NCBI RefSeq assembly: GCF_900102625.1
Contig: NZ_FMZC01000018.1
Location: 1-64,000, forward strand
Origin: Paracidovorax valerianellae
GTDB lineage: Bacteria; Pseudomonadota; Gammaproteobacteria; Burkholderiales; Burkholderiaceae_C
Direction: 5' to 3'
DNA length: 64,000 nucleotides
This document shows, piece after piece, positions 46,103 through 54,475 of the stretch. A program made the position numbers and the translations under genes. Under the pieces are notes generated by a model that did not search any database, was not told the DNA's origin, and saw only the letters and a list, made by a program, of their open reading frames with translations. Position 1 is the stretch's first letter. Each line of letters opens with the position of its first letter.

Positions 46103-47194
46103 TTAGTAAAAGTACAAACAGGTGTCCCACCGTTCCTCAGTGTGGTGACGCAGACCTAGTACGTACCCGGTCGAAATACTATCGACATAGTTTGTTAAAT
46201 CAAGCAGATCGGTCGGGCGGTGGTAAGCCGATAACGCAAGCTTCGGTTTTCCCCCTGCAATTGCCTTGGCACTGCCGCGCAAGGCGGCCAGTTCGAAACC
46301 CTCAATATCTATTTTGATGAAAGTAGGAATGTCATCAATGATCATGTCGACCGGTTGAACGCTGACGCGGTCTGGAGTGGCATCCAAGTTTGGCGCAACT
46401 ACGCCAGCATGACCACCTAAATGATGGAAGGGGACCTCAGTGACGCGGTCACCTACGGCTACTGGATGCAATGTGATTTTGCTTTCCAATGGCGTGCCCG
46501 CGTACTTTCGTTGCAGTTTACGCAGCGTTTCGATGTTTTGGCGATCAGGTTCAATCATCCATGAGTGGGTGAACTGACCTCGGGTCACATCGATCAGGCC
46601 ACTCGTTGATTCACCCACAGAAGCACCGCAGTCGACAAATTTCTCTTTATTCGTGAGAGAAAAAAGTCCAGAACGAAAATATAGCGTTGAATATGGTCGA
46701 GCAATGTTTAGATGCCATTCCGGATTGCAAGTTAAATGGAACATCATTACCCCATGCAGGGTTTCCAGCGAGTATGGGTCTGCAAACCGCTGGCCTATCG
46801 CCAAATAGTCATGGAACCTGGATGCGATAGAAGGTCCCCAGTCACAGATGCGGTAATCGATGATATCGTTCATGCCCAAAAGCCGTATGGCTTGTTCATG
46901 ATTCAGACATGGCACATCGTGAAAGCGGCAAAGATTTTCGAAAAAGCGGCGTGAAAAATCGACGCGGCAACAGTTCAATGCCACCACGTCAGGGCTCTGC
47001 CGCACGAGTTCCAAAAATTTGTCGGTTGAGATAATTTCTATGCCATAGAAGAGCTCGCCCCGGTGGCATTTAAAGTCATCCACTACGTAAAGTACCCTTG
47101 CTCGGTCCCCGACATTCGAAATGAAGATGGCTGCAAAATCCTTGGTACCTAGCAAAATGAAAGGTGTTTCAGCCCCGCCGTGCAAAAATCTCAC
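46103..47194 (-). CDS. FkbM-family methyltransferase (N terminus probably frameshifted)
   Basis: 363 residues. The C-terminal half is a SAM-dependent FkbM methyltransferase: EKFVDCGASVGESTSGLIDV, SWMIEPDRQNIETLRKLQRK, FIKIDIEGFELAALRGSAKA. The first part (TPFILLGTKDFAAIFISNVG, then VLYVVDDF) matches the second domain of the neighbouring paralogue at 47390. The only start is GTG 47194, without a ribosome site. The frame 47169-47330, reached by removing one G from the G4 run at 47173-47176, supplies a more natural N terminus. O-methylation of a sugar is the usual role. Confidence 0.8.
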   Translation of the reverse strand: MRFLHGGAETPFILLGTKDFAAIFISNVGDRARVLYVVDDFKCHRGELFYGIEIISTDKFLELVRQSPDVVALNCCRVDFSRRFFENLCRFHDVPCLNHEQAIRLLGMNDIIDYRICDWGPSIASRFHDYLAIGQRFADPYSLETLHGVMMFHLTCNPEWHLNIARPYSTLYFRSGLFSLTNKEKFVDCGASVGESTSGLIDVTRGQFTHSWMIEPDRQNIETLRKLQRKYAGTPLESKITLHPVAVGDRVTEVPFHHLGGHAGVVAPNLDATPDRVSVQPVDMIIDDIPTFIKIDIEGFELAALRGSAKAIAGGKPKLALSAYHRPTDLLDLTNYVDSISTGYVLGLRHHTEERWDTCLYFY

Positions 47195-47330
47195 GGGCTT
47201 TTTCCGGGATGCAGAATAGAGGATCGTCTTTATAGGCAGTTAAAGTTTGCTGGAGAATTTCTTCATTAGTCAATCTTCCTAGGTTAAGGTGGGTGACCAG
47301 ATCGCATGCAGGAAGCGGGGTGGAGTTCAT
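47169..47330 (-). pseudogene. Detached N-terminal segment of the FkbM gene
   Basis: ATG 47330 to TGA 47169, 53 residues (MNSTPLPACDLVTHLNLGRL, then TNEEILQQTLTAYKDDP). It runs into the FkbM frame with a one-base shift and forms a helical lead-in like that of other FkbM proteins. It could instead be a separate small gene. The frame is open further upstream to 47405. Confidence 0.5.
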
Positions 47331-47389
47331 GAAAGCAGTTGTGTAAGAGCCGCTTGAGGTGGAGGGCGTGAAGAGCAGAGCAGCCCAGT

Positions 47390-48721
47390 TCAATAACAGT
47401 AGCAAACCATCGCGTCCGGCACATGAGGGTTGTGCTGGCGTAGGCTCATGCGATATTCCTTACCGGTCTGCGCTACGAAGTCCAACAGCGTGATCAAGTC
47501 CTCGGGTTTGTGATAGACCGAAATCGCCATCTTTGGTCGATGGCGCTCGATCGTATTGCGCGCGCCCTCTAGCGCTTTTAATTCGCTACCCTCCACCTCC
47601 AGCTTGATAAGACTCGGAGGAAGTTCGCAAGCAGCATCGATCGATGTCGTAGGGATGCTGAAGCTGCCATCGCTTTCTTCTTCCGGGGCGTAGAGATGCT
47701 GGCTCATTCCAGCTTCGATCACATGCCCTGCCAGAGGCGCTTGGCTAGCAAGCGCCGTTTCCTTGGGAGCGTACTGAGTGGGATTGAACAGCAGGTTCGC
47801 TTCTTTGCTCCAGAGACCACGTTCGACGACTGCGATGCGGCTTACCAGTTCGGGAAGGTATTCGGCCTGCAACCTGCAAATACGCTCGCGGCAACGCTGT
47901 GCGACATCTGGGGAGGGCTCGAACGCATAGATCTTACGGAAACGCCCCTTCACAGCACGCAGGAATTGCTCCACGCTGTCCCCGTCAAAAGCGCCTCCAT
48001 CCACGAAAATCTCTTCATCGGAAAAAGTGAAAAATGAACGATTGAAAAGATAGCTGCCGTGTCCGATACGGTCGGTGTTGTACCCCACGGCGCACTGCTG
48101 CAATATGCGAGGGTCGGCGCTCAGCCGGTAATTCAAGATGCTGAAGTAAGTAAATCTTGAATACGGATCGTCCAGTAATTGTGCGCAGCGCAGGAATTGA
48201 TCGACATGCTGCACTGCATGTCGAAAGAAGGGCAAGCCATATACGAAAGTGTTACCAACACCTGACACCCGCTTAGTGTTCGCTGTGAGAATGCGGAAAG
48301 CCTCGAGCATTCGCAGTCCCCGTAAGCCATTCTGTGCCATAGCTCGAGAGAAGTGGTTGTCCCCTGCCACGGTGGCCACAGCGATGATCGAGACGATGTC
48401 TGCATCGCTTTGAGCAAGTGTTATCCATTGGTCTGTGGACAACACAGGAATTCCCATGCACTCCTGCTGCGAACGCAAGAGGAAATCGTCCACGATGCCA
48501 ATCACCTCACAGTGATTAGCAAGGAATCTGAGTTCGCCCGGCATTTTGCTGCCGCACAACACGATTTTGCAGCCATTCAGGCTTCCGCCAGGATCGGCTT
48601 GGACCCAATCTGGCAAATCCACCCATGGGTTAAGTTGCAAGGCGTTCGCGCGGGTAATGTAGGAATGGCGGAGCAGGTCGAAATCAAAACCTTCGAAACT
48701 GTACGGTGTGGCGGTTTTCAT
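47390..48721 (-). CDS. FkbM-family methyltransferase with N-terminal nucleotide-binding-like domain
   Basis: 443 residues. Residues ~50-150 form a Rossmann-like domain (CKIVLCGSKMPGELRFLANH, then CEVIGIVDDFLL). The FkbM methyltransferase domain follows (EEIFVDGGAFDGDSVEQFLR, KIYAFEPSPDVAQRCRERIC, SLIKLEVEGSELKALEGARN). It is a paralogue of the gene at 46103. It lies 12 nt after the acyltransferase gene in the operon. Likely methylates a hydroxyl of the glycan. Confidence 0.85.
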   Translation of the reverse strand: MKTATPYSFEGFDFDLLRHSYITRANALQLNPWVDLPDWVQADPGGSLNGCKIVLCGSKMPGELRFLANHCEVIGIVDDFLLRSQQECMGIPVLSTDQWITLAQSDADIVSIIAVATVAGDNHFSRAMAQNGLRGLRMLEAFRILTANTKRVSGVGNTFVYGLPFFRHAVQHVDQFLRCAQLLDDPYSRFTYFSILNYRLSADPRILQQCAVGYNTDRIGHGSYLFNRSFFTFSDEEIFVDGGAFDGDSVEQFLRAVKGRFRKIYAFEPSPDVAQRCRERICRLQAEYLPELVSRIAVVERGLWSKEANLLFNPTQYAPKETALASQAPLAGHVIEAGMSQHLYAPEEESDGSFSIPTTSIDAACELPPSLIKLEVEGSELKALEGARNTIERHRPKMAISVYHKPEDLITLLDFVAQTGKEYRMSLRQHNPHVPDAMVCYCY

Positions 48722-48733
48722 AGCGGTGGGAAT

Positions 48734-49360
48734 TCAGCCGTTCAGTATTACGACAGGCGAAGGAAACGCTGGCAAATGAAAAGTGCCGTTCGCGATTGAC
48801 GCCGTGTAACGACGGGGCACATCGACAACGCAGCGTTTGCCGACCTGAATGCCGGCTTCGAGAAGTACGCCACTGCCAAGGGTGGCATGGGCGCCGATGA
48901 TCGAGCCTGCGCCGATTTGAACACCATCCTCGATCCAAACCGACGCGCCAACGCGGCATCCATGGCCGATCACTGCTGCACATCCAATCACTGCGTTGAA
49001 GTCTAGTTTGCAGAGCGCTCCAATCACTGCCCCGGGGCCGATAGCACAGTTCTCTCCTATCACGGCACTTTGGGCAATTATTGCCCCTCGGCAAATGAGT
49101 GGAGGTAGACGGAAACCCCGCCCCTTGAGTTCTCCCATCAACTCCAACCTGCGGTAGTTAAGAAATTGCGGACCCCAAGCGACGAAAGCTGTTGCTCCCT
49201 GTGAAGACAAAGCATCTAGCCCCGAGCGATCAAAGCGATAGTCCTTGTCTTGGCCCACATCGATTCGGGAGAGGGTTTCTTCCGTGGCTGCCTCGGCCCA
49301 GTGGGCCATTGCCCAATCGAGTGACGGACCTGTCCCGATGACATATTTTCTAGAGGACAT
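48734..49360 (-). CDS. Left-handed beta-helix acyltransferase, copy 1
   Basis: 208 residues. The C-terminal hexapeptide-repeat helix is obvious (AIIAQSAVIGENCAIGPGAV, then IGALCKLDFNAVIGCAAVIG and IEDGVQIGAGSIIGAHATLG). The N-terminal part is of the PglD type but short. Paralogue of 50506: both share LNYxRLEL and the repeat pattern. It would transfer an acyl group to a sugar amine or hydroxyl; the ACP and KAS III genes of the same operon suggest an acyl-ACP donor. Overlaps the Rieske gene by 11 nt. Confidence 0.8.
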   Translation of the reverse strand: MSSRKYVIGTGPSLDWAMAHWAEAATEETLSRIDVGQDKDYRFDRSGLDALSSQGATAFVAWGPQFLNYRRLELMGELKGRGFRLPPLICRGAIIAQSAVIGENCAIGPGAVIGALCKLDFNAVIGCAAVIGHGCRVGASVWIEDGVQIGAGSIIGAHATLGSGVLLEAGIQVGKRCVVDVPRRYTASIANGTFHLPAFPSPVVILNG

Positions 49361-50501
49361 GACGGCCCTCCATTACGTCCATATACCAGCGCTCAACTCC
49401 GATGTTGGCAAACTCGAAGTCGCCAAGTGTGGCCCGTGGTGCGTCTGCATGCAATGCAGACTGCACCTTTTCCATCACCGCAATATCTTCCTTTAGGACC
49501 TTTTCGGCCCCTTCCAAGTGGGCCAGCAATACAGCTTCCGATGTGGAGTAGCGGCGTGTTTTGCGCGCAGTGACGTAATAAATGACCAAATCGGTGCGGT
49601 TGGCGGACACTGGTTGGTGGTGCTCAATGATGAAGGAATAGCCGCCCGAACCTGAAGCGACATGAAGGTTCGGGAAGACCAGCCAGTTCAAGTACCAGTC
49701 GTCAGTGCCGTAGCGCTCTACATGATCATGCCAAGCGTAATGGGTGGCATGCACCAGCGGCTCGTTCAGCCCTCCATTGCTTAAAGTGCGCAATACATAC
49801 AAGTGTTCAGCTTGGCTTGAAGCTCCCAAACGATGGTACTGGTGCGCTTGGGCCACTGCAGCTTCATCCATCTGGACTTGAAATTTCACCTGTTGATAGA
49901 CGCTCTGCTGATGCAGATAGCGAGGATGCAAACTGTCACGGAGGTTCTCATAGGCAAGTTTCCAGTTGAAGTGGCTCGGTAGCGTAGCCACCAAAACCTC
50001 GCTGTCGAAATGCTCGGATGCATCGCGTAGCGAAGACAACGCCTCCATCGAAAACTGGTGTTCAATCGACAGGGGACGGTCTGCCACATTAACGAATACT
50101 AAGTTGCCGATGCATTCCACCGGAAAGCGCCGTAACCGCAAACATGCGCGCTCCTGCTTTGGTAGCCGGTAAGCCGCGTCCTGAAAGGGTATGTTGTCTA
50201 CCCTACCTTCCGAGTCGTAACCCCAGCCGTGGTAACTGCACACGAGAGGCCGGATACCCTGAGGCTGCTGCTGCAACGGGTTTTGCCGATGAAGGCATAT
50301 GTTTTCGAACGCCTTCAATTCCCCATGGAAGTTCTGAACTACGACCTCAATGCCACAGATGTTTCGGGTAACAAAGGCATTGTGTTTTGCAAGCAGCATG
50401 CGCGGCGTCACGAATTGCCAAAGCGGGCGCATAAGCAATTGCTGCTCCCGTGCGAACCAGGTTTCGTCGATATAGGCTTCTGCAGGAATGGTCGAGCGCA
50501 T
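49350..50501 (-). CDS. Rieske-type ring-hydroxylating oxygenase, copy 1
   Basis: 383 residues from ATG 50501. The Rieske 2Fe-2S ligands are complete (ENICLHRQNPLQQQPQG, then LVCSYHGWGYDSEGR). The mononuclear iron site is also complete (NWKLAYENLRDSLHPRYLHQ: Asp plus two His). It should therefore be an active alpha subunit that hydroxylates or demethylates a substrate with electrons from a ferredoxin/reductase, none of which is encoded nearby. Such oxygenases are unexpected in a glycan operon. Confidence 0.88.
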   Translation of the reverse strand: MRSTIPAEAYIDETWFAREQQLLMRPLWQFVTPRMLLAKHNAFVTRNICGIEVVVQNFHGELKAFENICLHRQNPLQQQPQGIRPLVCSYHGWGYDSEGRVDNIPFQDAAYRLPKQERACLRLRRFPVECIGNLVFVNVADRPLSIEHQFSMEALSSLRDASEHFDSEVLVATLPSHFNWKLAYENLRDSLHPRYLHQQSVYQQVKFQVQMDEAAVAQAHQYHRLGASSQAEHLYVLRTLSNGGLNEPLVHATHYAWHDHVERYGTDDWYLNWLVFPNLHVASGSGGYSFIIEHHQPVSANRTDLVIYYVTARKTRRYSTSEAVLLAHLEGAEKVLKEDIAVMEKVQSALHADAPRATLGDFEFANIGVERWYMDVMEGRHVL

Positions 50502-50505
50502 GCTG

Positions 50506-51165
50506 TTAGCGTCTTTTTTCGAAACTGTACCCAGCACCAATCATCCGTGCTGGACGCGCAAAGTGCGGGGCAATGAAAGTGCCAGACCCCAAGTGTTCGG
50601 ATGGTGCATCCACCCCATCTATGACGCAGTGGCGGCCGATGTGCAAACCCGCTCGCAAACGCTGGTCCGCTCCGATCACGCTGTGCGCTCCGATTTCGGC
50701 GCCTGTTCCAACTGAGGCGCCCGGCCCTAGCCAACTGTGCATCCCGATCTTGGCACCTGCATCGATGCGTGTGCCAGGATGAATCAGCACGTCGCTGGAG
50801 ATACTCGCTGCTCTACCAATCAGCGTACCTGCGCCAATCCAAACGTTGTCAGCCAATCGGGCGTCCGGCGCAACAATGGCTTTTGCATGTACCAGTGTGG
50901 CCATACGCAATCCGCGCAGACGTGCTGCCCCATAGAGTTCGAGCCGGGCGTAGTTGAGTGCATTGTGGTCCACCGCCACAAAGAGAGTCGTGGCTGCAGG
51001 ATCCAGCCCTTCGATCAATTCGCTCGCGGAGGCTGACAGAGCCGCCACACTGCTGGCCGCCCGCAATTGCCAGCCCTCTGGCAGCCCATGGCCCGGAGCA
51101 TCGCTGGCGATCGCCTGGAACACTTCGCCCACCCCGATTAGGCAAAAGCTCTTGGTGGGATTCAT
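50506..51165 (-). CDS. Left-handed beta-helix acyltransferase, copy 2
   Basis: 219 residues. Hexapeptide repeats from about residue 95 (AIVAPDARLADNVWIGAGTL, then IGRAASISSDVLIHPGTRID and IGMHSWLGPGASVGTGAEIG). Shares LNYARLELYG with copy 1 (LNYRRLELMG). The start overlaps the stop of Rieske copy 2 by one base (TAATG), so each acyltransferase is coupled to a Rieske gene. The glycine-rich N terminus (FCLIGVGEVFQAIA) may be a worn nucleotide-binding fold. Confidence 0.8.
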   Translation of the reverse strand: MNPTKSFCLIGVGEVFQAIASDAPGHGLPEGWQLRAASSVAALSASASELIEGLDPAATTLFVAVDHNALNYARLELYGAARLRGLRMATLVHAKAIVAPDARLADNVWIGAGTLIGRAASISSDVLIHPGTRIDAGAKIGMHSWLGPGASVGTGAEIGAHSVIGADQRLRAGLHIGRHCVIDGVDAPSEHLGSGTFIAPHFARPARMIGAGYSFEKRR

Positions 51166-52295
51166 TAAACGTCCTCTCCCATCAAGCGCAGATAAGTATC
51201 GGCCGCAGCTATCAGCCGCTCTTCGTAGATGCCGTGCCTTGCACGCGGTGCGCCAACATACAGATGAGATTGGAGTGCCTCCAAATGGCCCAAATCCTCA
51301 TGCAATACCGCCACCTCGCTTTTGAGGTGGCCCCACAGGATGGCAGGCAGAGCGGGCAGTCGACGTGTTTCCTTGGCTGCACACAAAGTGAAGCGCACTT
51401 CCGTGCGATCGGGTGCCACGGGGTGGAACTGCTGCAGCAGAAAAGTCAGGCCCCCGAGCGAAATGAAGTTGACGTTCGGGTATAGAAAAAAGTTGTAGTA
51501 AAAGTCACCGTCGCCATATCGGCGCACTGCAGCATGCCAGGGCCACGGCTCTATACGAATGGGCGATCGGGTCCAGAAACTCTGTGCTGCCAAGCTACGG
51601 GTCAATGGATGGGCAGTGCTTGATGTTGAGTTCCCATCGGCTGCGTCCGCGTCCTGGCGGATATCCGAAATGCCTTCTCGCAACAGCGGTTGGAAGGTCT
51701 TCGGATGAATATATGGAACATGGTTGTAATCGAGCACGTTCTCATAGTTGAGCTTCCAGTTGTAGCGTGCGGGCAGATCGGCATGCACTGCCTGCGTACC
51801 GAAGTGACTGGTGATGTCCGCCAGTGCCCGCTGTAATTCAGGGCTGAACTGCTCGTCAAAGGGTAGCGGTTCGGAATCTAGGTTCACAAAAATCAGGTTG
51901 CCGACTTCCCGCACCGCGTATCGCTTCAAGCAAAGGTCTTTACGCTTTTCTGGGGAATAGGCGTATAGGCGCTGTTCGTGTGGAATCGTCTTGACCTTGC
52001 CCTCAGGGTCGAAGACCCATCCGTGGTAAGGGCATGCCATGCGTGCCTGGCCGAATGCTTCCTTTTGCAAAGGCATTTGGCGATGCGGGCACAGGTTTTC
52101 GAAGGCTCGGATTTCGCCATCGCAGTTCTGCAGCAGTACCGGGAGGCCTCCCAGTTCGCGGGTGGCGAATGCGTCAGGTTCTGCCAAAGCCGTGCGGAAG
52201 GCTGCAAACAGCCACAGCTTGCGAAAGACCTGGGTCTGCTCGCGCGCGAAGATTTCCTGATCCAAATAGTGCGCTGGTGAGAGCCGCGACAGCAT
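51165..52295 (-). CDS. Rieske-type ring-hydroxylating oxygenase, copy 2
   Basis: 376 residues. Rieske ligands in FENLCPHRQMPLQKEAFGQA, then RMACPYHGWVFDPEGK; mononuclear iron site in NWKLNYENVLDYNHVPYIHP. All ligands are present. It is a paralogue of copy 1 with the same domain order but diverged sequence, so the pair has probably taken different substrates. It begins 4 nt after the PglD-like gene and is coupled to acyltransferase copy 2. Confidence 0.88.
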   Translation of the reverse strand: MLSRLSPAHYLDQEIFAREQTQVFRKLWLFAAFRTALAEPDAFATRELGGLPVLLQNCDGEIRAFENLCPHRQMPLQKEAFGQARMACPYHGWVFDPEGKVKTIPHEQRLYAYSPEKRKDLCLKRYAVREVGNLIFVNLDSEPLPFDEQFSPELQRALADITSHFGTQAVHADLPARYNWKLNYENVLDYNHVPYIHPKTFQPLLREGISDIRQDADAADGNSTSSTAHPLTRSLAAQSFWTRSPIRIEPWPWHAAVRRYGDGDFYYNFFLYPNVNFISLGGLTFLLQQFHPVAPDRTEVRFTLCAAKETRRLPALPAILWGHLKSEVAVLHEDLGHLEALQSHLYVGAPRARHGIYEERLIAAADTYLRLMGEDV

Positions 52296-52299
52296 GGTG

Positions 52300-52953
52300 C
52301 TACCGAAAGGAAAATGGCTTGGCAGGGTTGCCCATTACGGTAGTTCTTGGCGCCACATCGCGAATGACAACGCTGCCTGCACCAACTACGGCTCCATCAC
52401 CAATGGTGATTCCTGGAAGGATAGTGGCATGGGGATGAATCACGACGTCGTTTCCGATCCGTGCACCACCGCCGATGAAGACGAAGCTGGCGATTTGACA
52501 GTAGTCGCCGATTTGCACATCGTATCCAACGATGGTGGTAGACAAAATAGTGACGAGTTCACCGACCTGCACGTCGGGGCCCAACGATACCTTGCGTTCA
52601 AAAAGTCCACCGGGCGAAAGCTGTACCCGCTCACCTGTTGTCAGGTCGGGCCGCAGAATGATGAAATTGGCGCCCTGCTTTCGCAGGTTGGCGCTGTACT
52701 GTCGTTTGGCAGCTGGGTCACCCAATGCGCAAACGAAAATGTCGCCCTCTTGCACTTGATACGTCAGAGGGTCGCCGAGGATAGGCAAGTCACTGGGGTT
52801 GTGAAGGTCCACTCGATTGTCGAGAAACCCTTTGACGTCCCAGGCCACGCCACAGGCCAGGTCGGAGCGCGCCAAGCTGGCAGTTGCACGGCCAAAGCCG
52901 CCTGCGCCAACGATCAGCACATGATTGGAGACAGTCTTTTGCTCCGTGGTCAT
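52300..52953 (-). CDS. PglD-type sugar O/N-acyltransferase
   Basis: 217 residues from ATG 52953 (ATGA overlap with the SDR before it). It has the full PglD layout: an N-terminal Rossmann part (HVLIVGAGGFGRATASLARS, then DIFVCALGDPAAKRQYSANL) and a beta-helix (VTILSTTIVGYDVQIGDYCQ, then FIGGGARIGNDVVIHPHATI). PglD enzymes acylate the amino group of UDP-4-amino-6-deoxy sugars. Here the donor may be the acyl-ACP made by the operon. Confidence 0.88.
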   Translation of the reverse strand: MTTEQKTVSNHVLIVGAGGFGRATASLARSDLACGVAWDVKGFLDNRVDLHNPSDLPILGDPLTYQVQEGDIFVCALGDPAAKRQYSANLRKQGANFIILRPDLTTGERVQLSPGGLFERKVSLGPDVQVGELVTILSTTIVGYDVQIGDYCQIASFVFIGGGARIGNDVVIHPHATILPGITIGDGAVVGAGSVVIRDVAPRTTVMGNPAKPFSFR

Positions 52954-53720
52954 ACAAACTCCACGCCCCCATCCATGCTGAAAACGGCGCCAGTGACCTT
53001 GGTGCTGGCTCCACTCAGGAAATATAAGCAAGCGTGAGCTACATCGGCAGGCAGACCGATTCCCAGCGGGTAGCGTTTACGGCTTTCCTCAAACCAATCT
53101 TTGTCCTCGGTGATCAGCGTGGTTTCTACCAGGCCTGGGCAAAGGGCGTTGGCGCGAATTCCCCGCTTGGCCAGTTCGAGCGCCAGTGGGCGTAGCGTCC
53201 CCACCAGCGCGGCCTTAGAGCCCGCATAGGGACCGACGCCGACGGTGCCCGTCAGCGCTGCGATGGATGACAGAAATACCAATGATCCCCCGGGACGAAT
53301 CTGCCCTTTGGCTAGCAGGTGGCGTGTCAGCATCATCGGCGCGACGTAATTCGTCTCCATGACCTGGGCCAGAAAAGCGTCACCCACCATCTTCATGGGC
53401 GCAAGACCGCGAATCCCGGCGCTATGCACCACTCCATCGAGCGGGCCGCAGTCGGAGGCAAATTGTTTGCGAGCAGCCACATCGGTTAGCTCAGCCGCCA
53501 ACACCCGATGGCCGGAACCTTCCAGGCTGTCCAGCGTCTCTTGCAGGCGTGCGGCGTCGCGTCCTGCAATTACCACCTGTGCGCCGGCAGCGGCGCATTG
53601 CCTCGCTACCTCTTGACCGATGCCTTTCGAGGCGCCGGTCACCAGCACTGTTTTGCCTTCCAGACCGAAGATGCGCCTGGCTGCGGCGAACGCGGCATCA
53701 GTGGTGACGACGGTATTCAT
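52950..53720 (-). CDS. FabG-like short-chain dehydrogenase, SDR 1
   Basis: 256 residues of the classical SDR family: cofactor motif KTVLVTGASKGIGQEVARQC, catalytic Ser in VFLSSIAALTG, and Tyr-Lys in GPYAGSKAALVGTLRPLALE. In an operon with KAS III and ACP it may reduce a 3-ketoacyl-ACP, or act on a sugar intermediate. ATGA overlap on both sides. Closely related in layout to the next gene. Confidence 0.85.
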   Translation of the reverse strand: MNTVVTTDAAFAAARRIFGLEGKTVLVTGASKGIGQEVARQCAAAGAQVVIAGRDAARLQETLDSLEGSGHRVLAAELTDVAARKQFASDCGPLDGVVHSAGIRGLAPMKMVGDAFLAQVMETNYVAPMMLTRHLLAKGQIRPGGSLVFLSSIAALTGTVGVGPYAGSKAALVGTLRPLALELAKRGIRANALCPGLVETTLITEDKDWFEESRKRYPLGIGLPADVAHACLYFLSGASTKVTGAVFSMDGGVEFV

Positions 53721-54475
53721 AGCCGGATCGGCAGAGAGATGCCGCCATCAAGGGTCAACGTGGTTCGCGTGATCCAGCGGCTGGCAGGAGAAAGCAACCA
53801 AGCCGCTGCAGGAGCGACATCATCCGGGGTCACTGTGCCGAGAGGGGTCAATGCGATTTTTTCACTCATGTCGGCGGCGCTTCCCAGGCGTTGGAGCATG
53901 GGGGTATCGACATAACCAGGCGCAATGCAGTTGGAGCGTATGCGTTGCTTTGCATGCTCGAGTCCCAAAGTCCGAGATGCTGCCTCGAGCGCTGCCTTTG
54001 AGGCAGCGTAAGCACCAGCGGCCTGCGGCGCAGCCCGAGCCGACAGAGCGCTGATGAAAACCAGCGAAGCTCCTTCGCGCAGTTTGCGCTTGTGCAGCAA
54101 GCGTTGCGCCAGCCCGATCGGCGCCAGATAGTTGACCGCAAGCATTTGCTGCAGGTATTTTTCACTGGCCATGCGCATCGGCACCAGGGTCGCGACGCCG
54201 GCGCACGAGACCAGACCATCGAAATGCGGGGCCGACTGCACCAGCGCATCGAGCGTGGCAGGGTCGGTGATGTCGCCCGCGACCACGGTGTGTCCTGATC
54301 CCGCTAAACCGGCGTGAGTAATTTCCAGCCGTTCGGAATCCCGTCCGCTCAGGCACAGCTCGGCGCCGAGTTCTGAGCAGAGCTTGGCTACAGCAGCACC
54401 GATTCCGGAAGAAGCCCCCGTCACAAGAACCCGGCGGCCATGCAGGCTGAAATGGGCCGTGGGCTCGTTAATCAC
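53717..54475 (-). CDS. FabG-like short-chain dehydrogenase, SDR 2
   Basis: 252 residues. Cofactor motif RRVLVTGASSGIGAAVAKLC, Ser in VFISALSARAAPQ, Tyr-Lys in GAYAASKAALEAASRTLGLE, and the C-terminal LDGGIS. Paralogue of SDR 1, with 4-nt overlaps to KAS III and SDR 1. Two SDRs could perform successive keto/hydroxy steps on the acyl chain. Confidence 0.85.
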   Translation of the reverse strand: MINEPTAHFSLHGRRVLVTGASSGIGAAVAKLCSELGAELCLSGRDSERLEITHAGLAGSGHTVVAGDITDPATLDALVQSAPHFDGLVSCAGVATLVPMRMASEKYLQQMLAVNYLAPIGLAQRLLHKRKLREGASLVFISALSARAAPQAAGAYAASKAALEAASRTLGLEHAKQRIRSNCIAPGYVDTPMLQRLGSAADMSEKIALTPLGTVTPDDVAPAAAWLLSPASRWITRTTLTLDGGISLPIRL

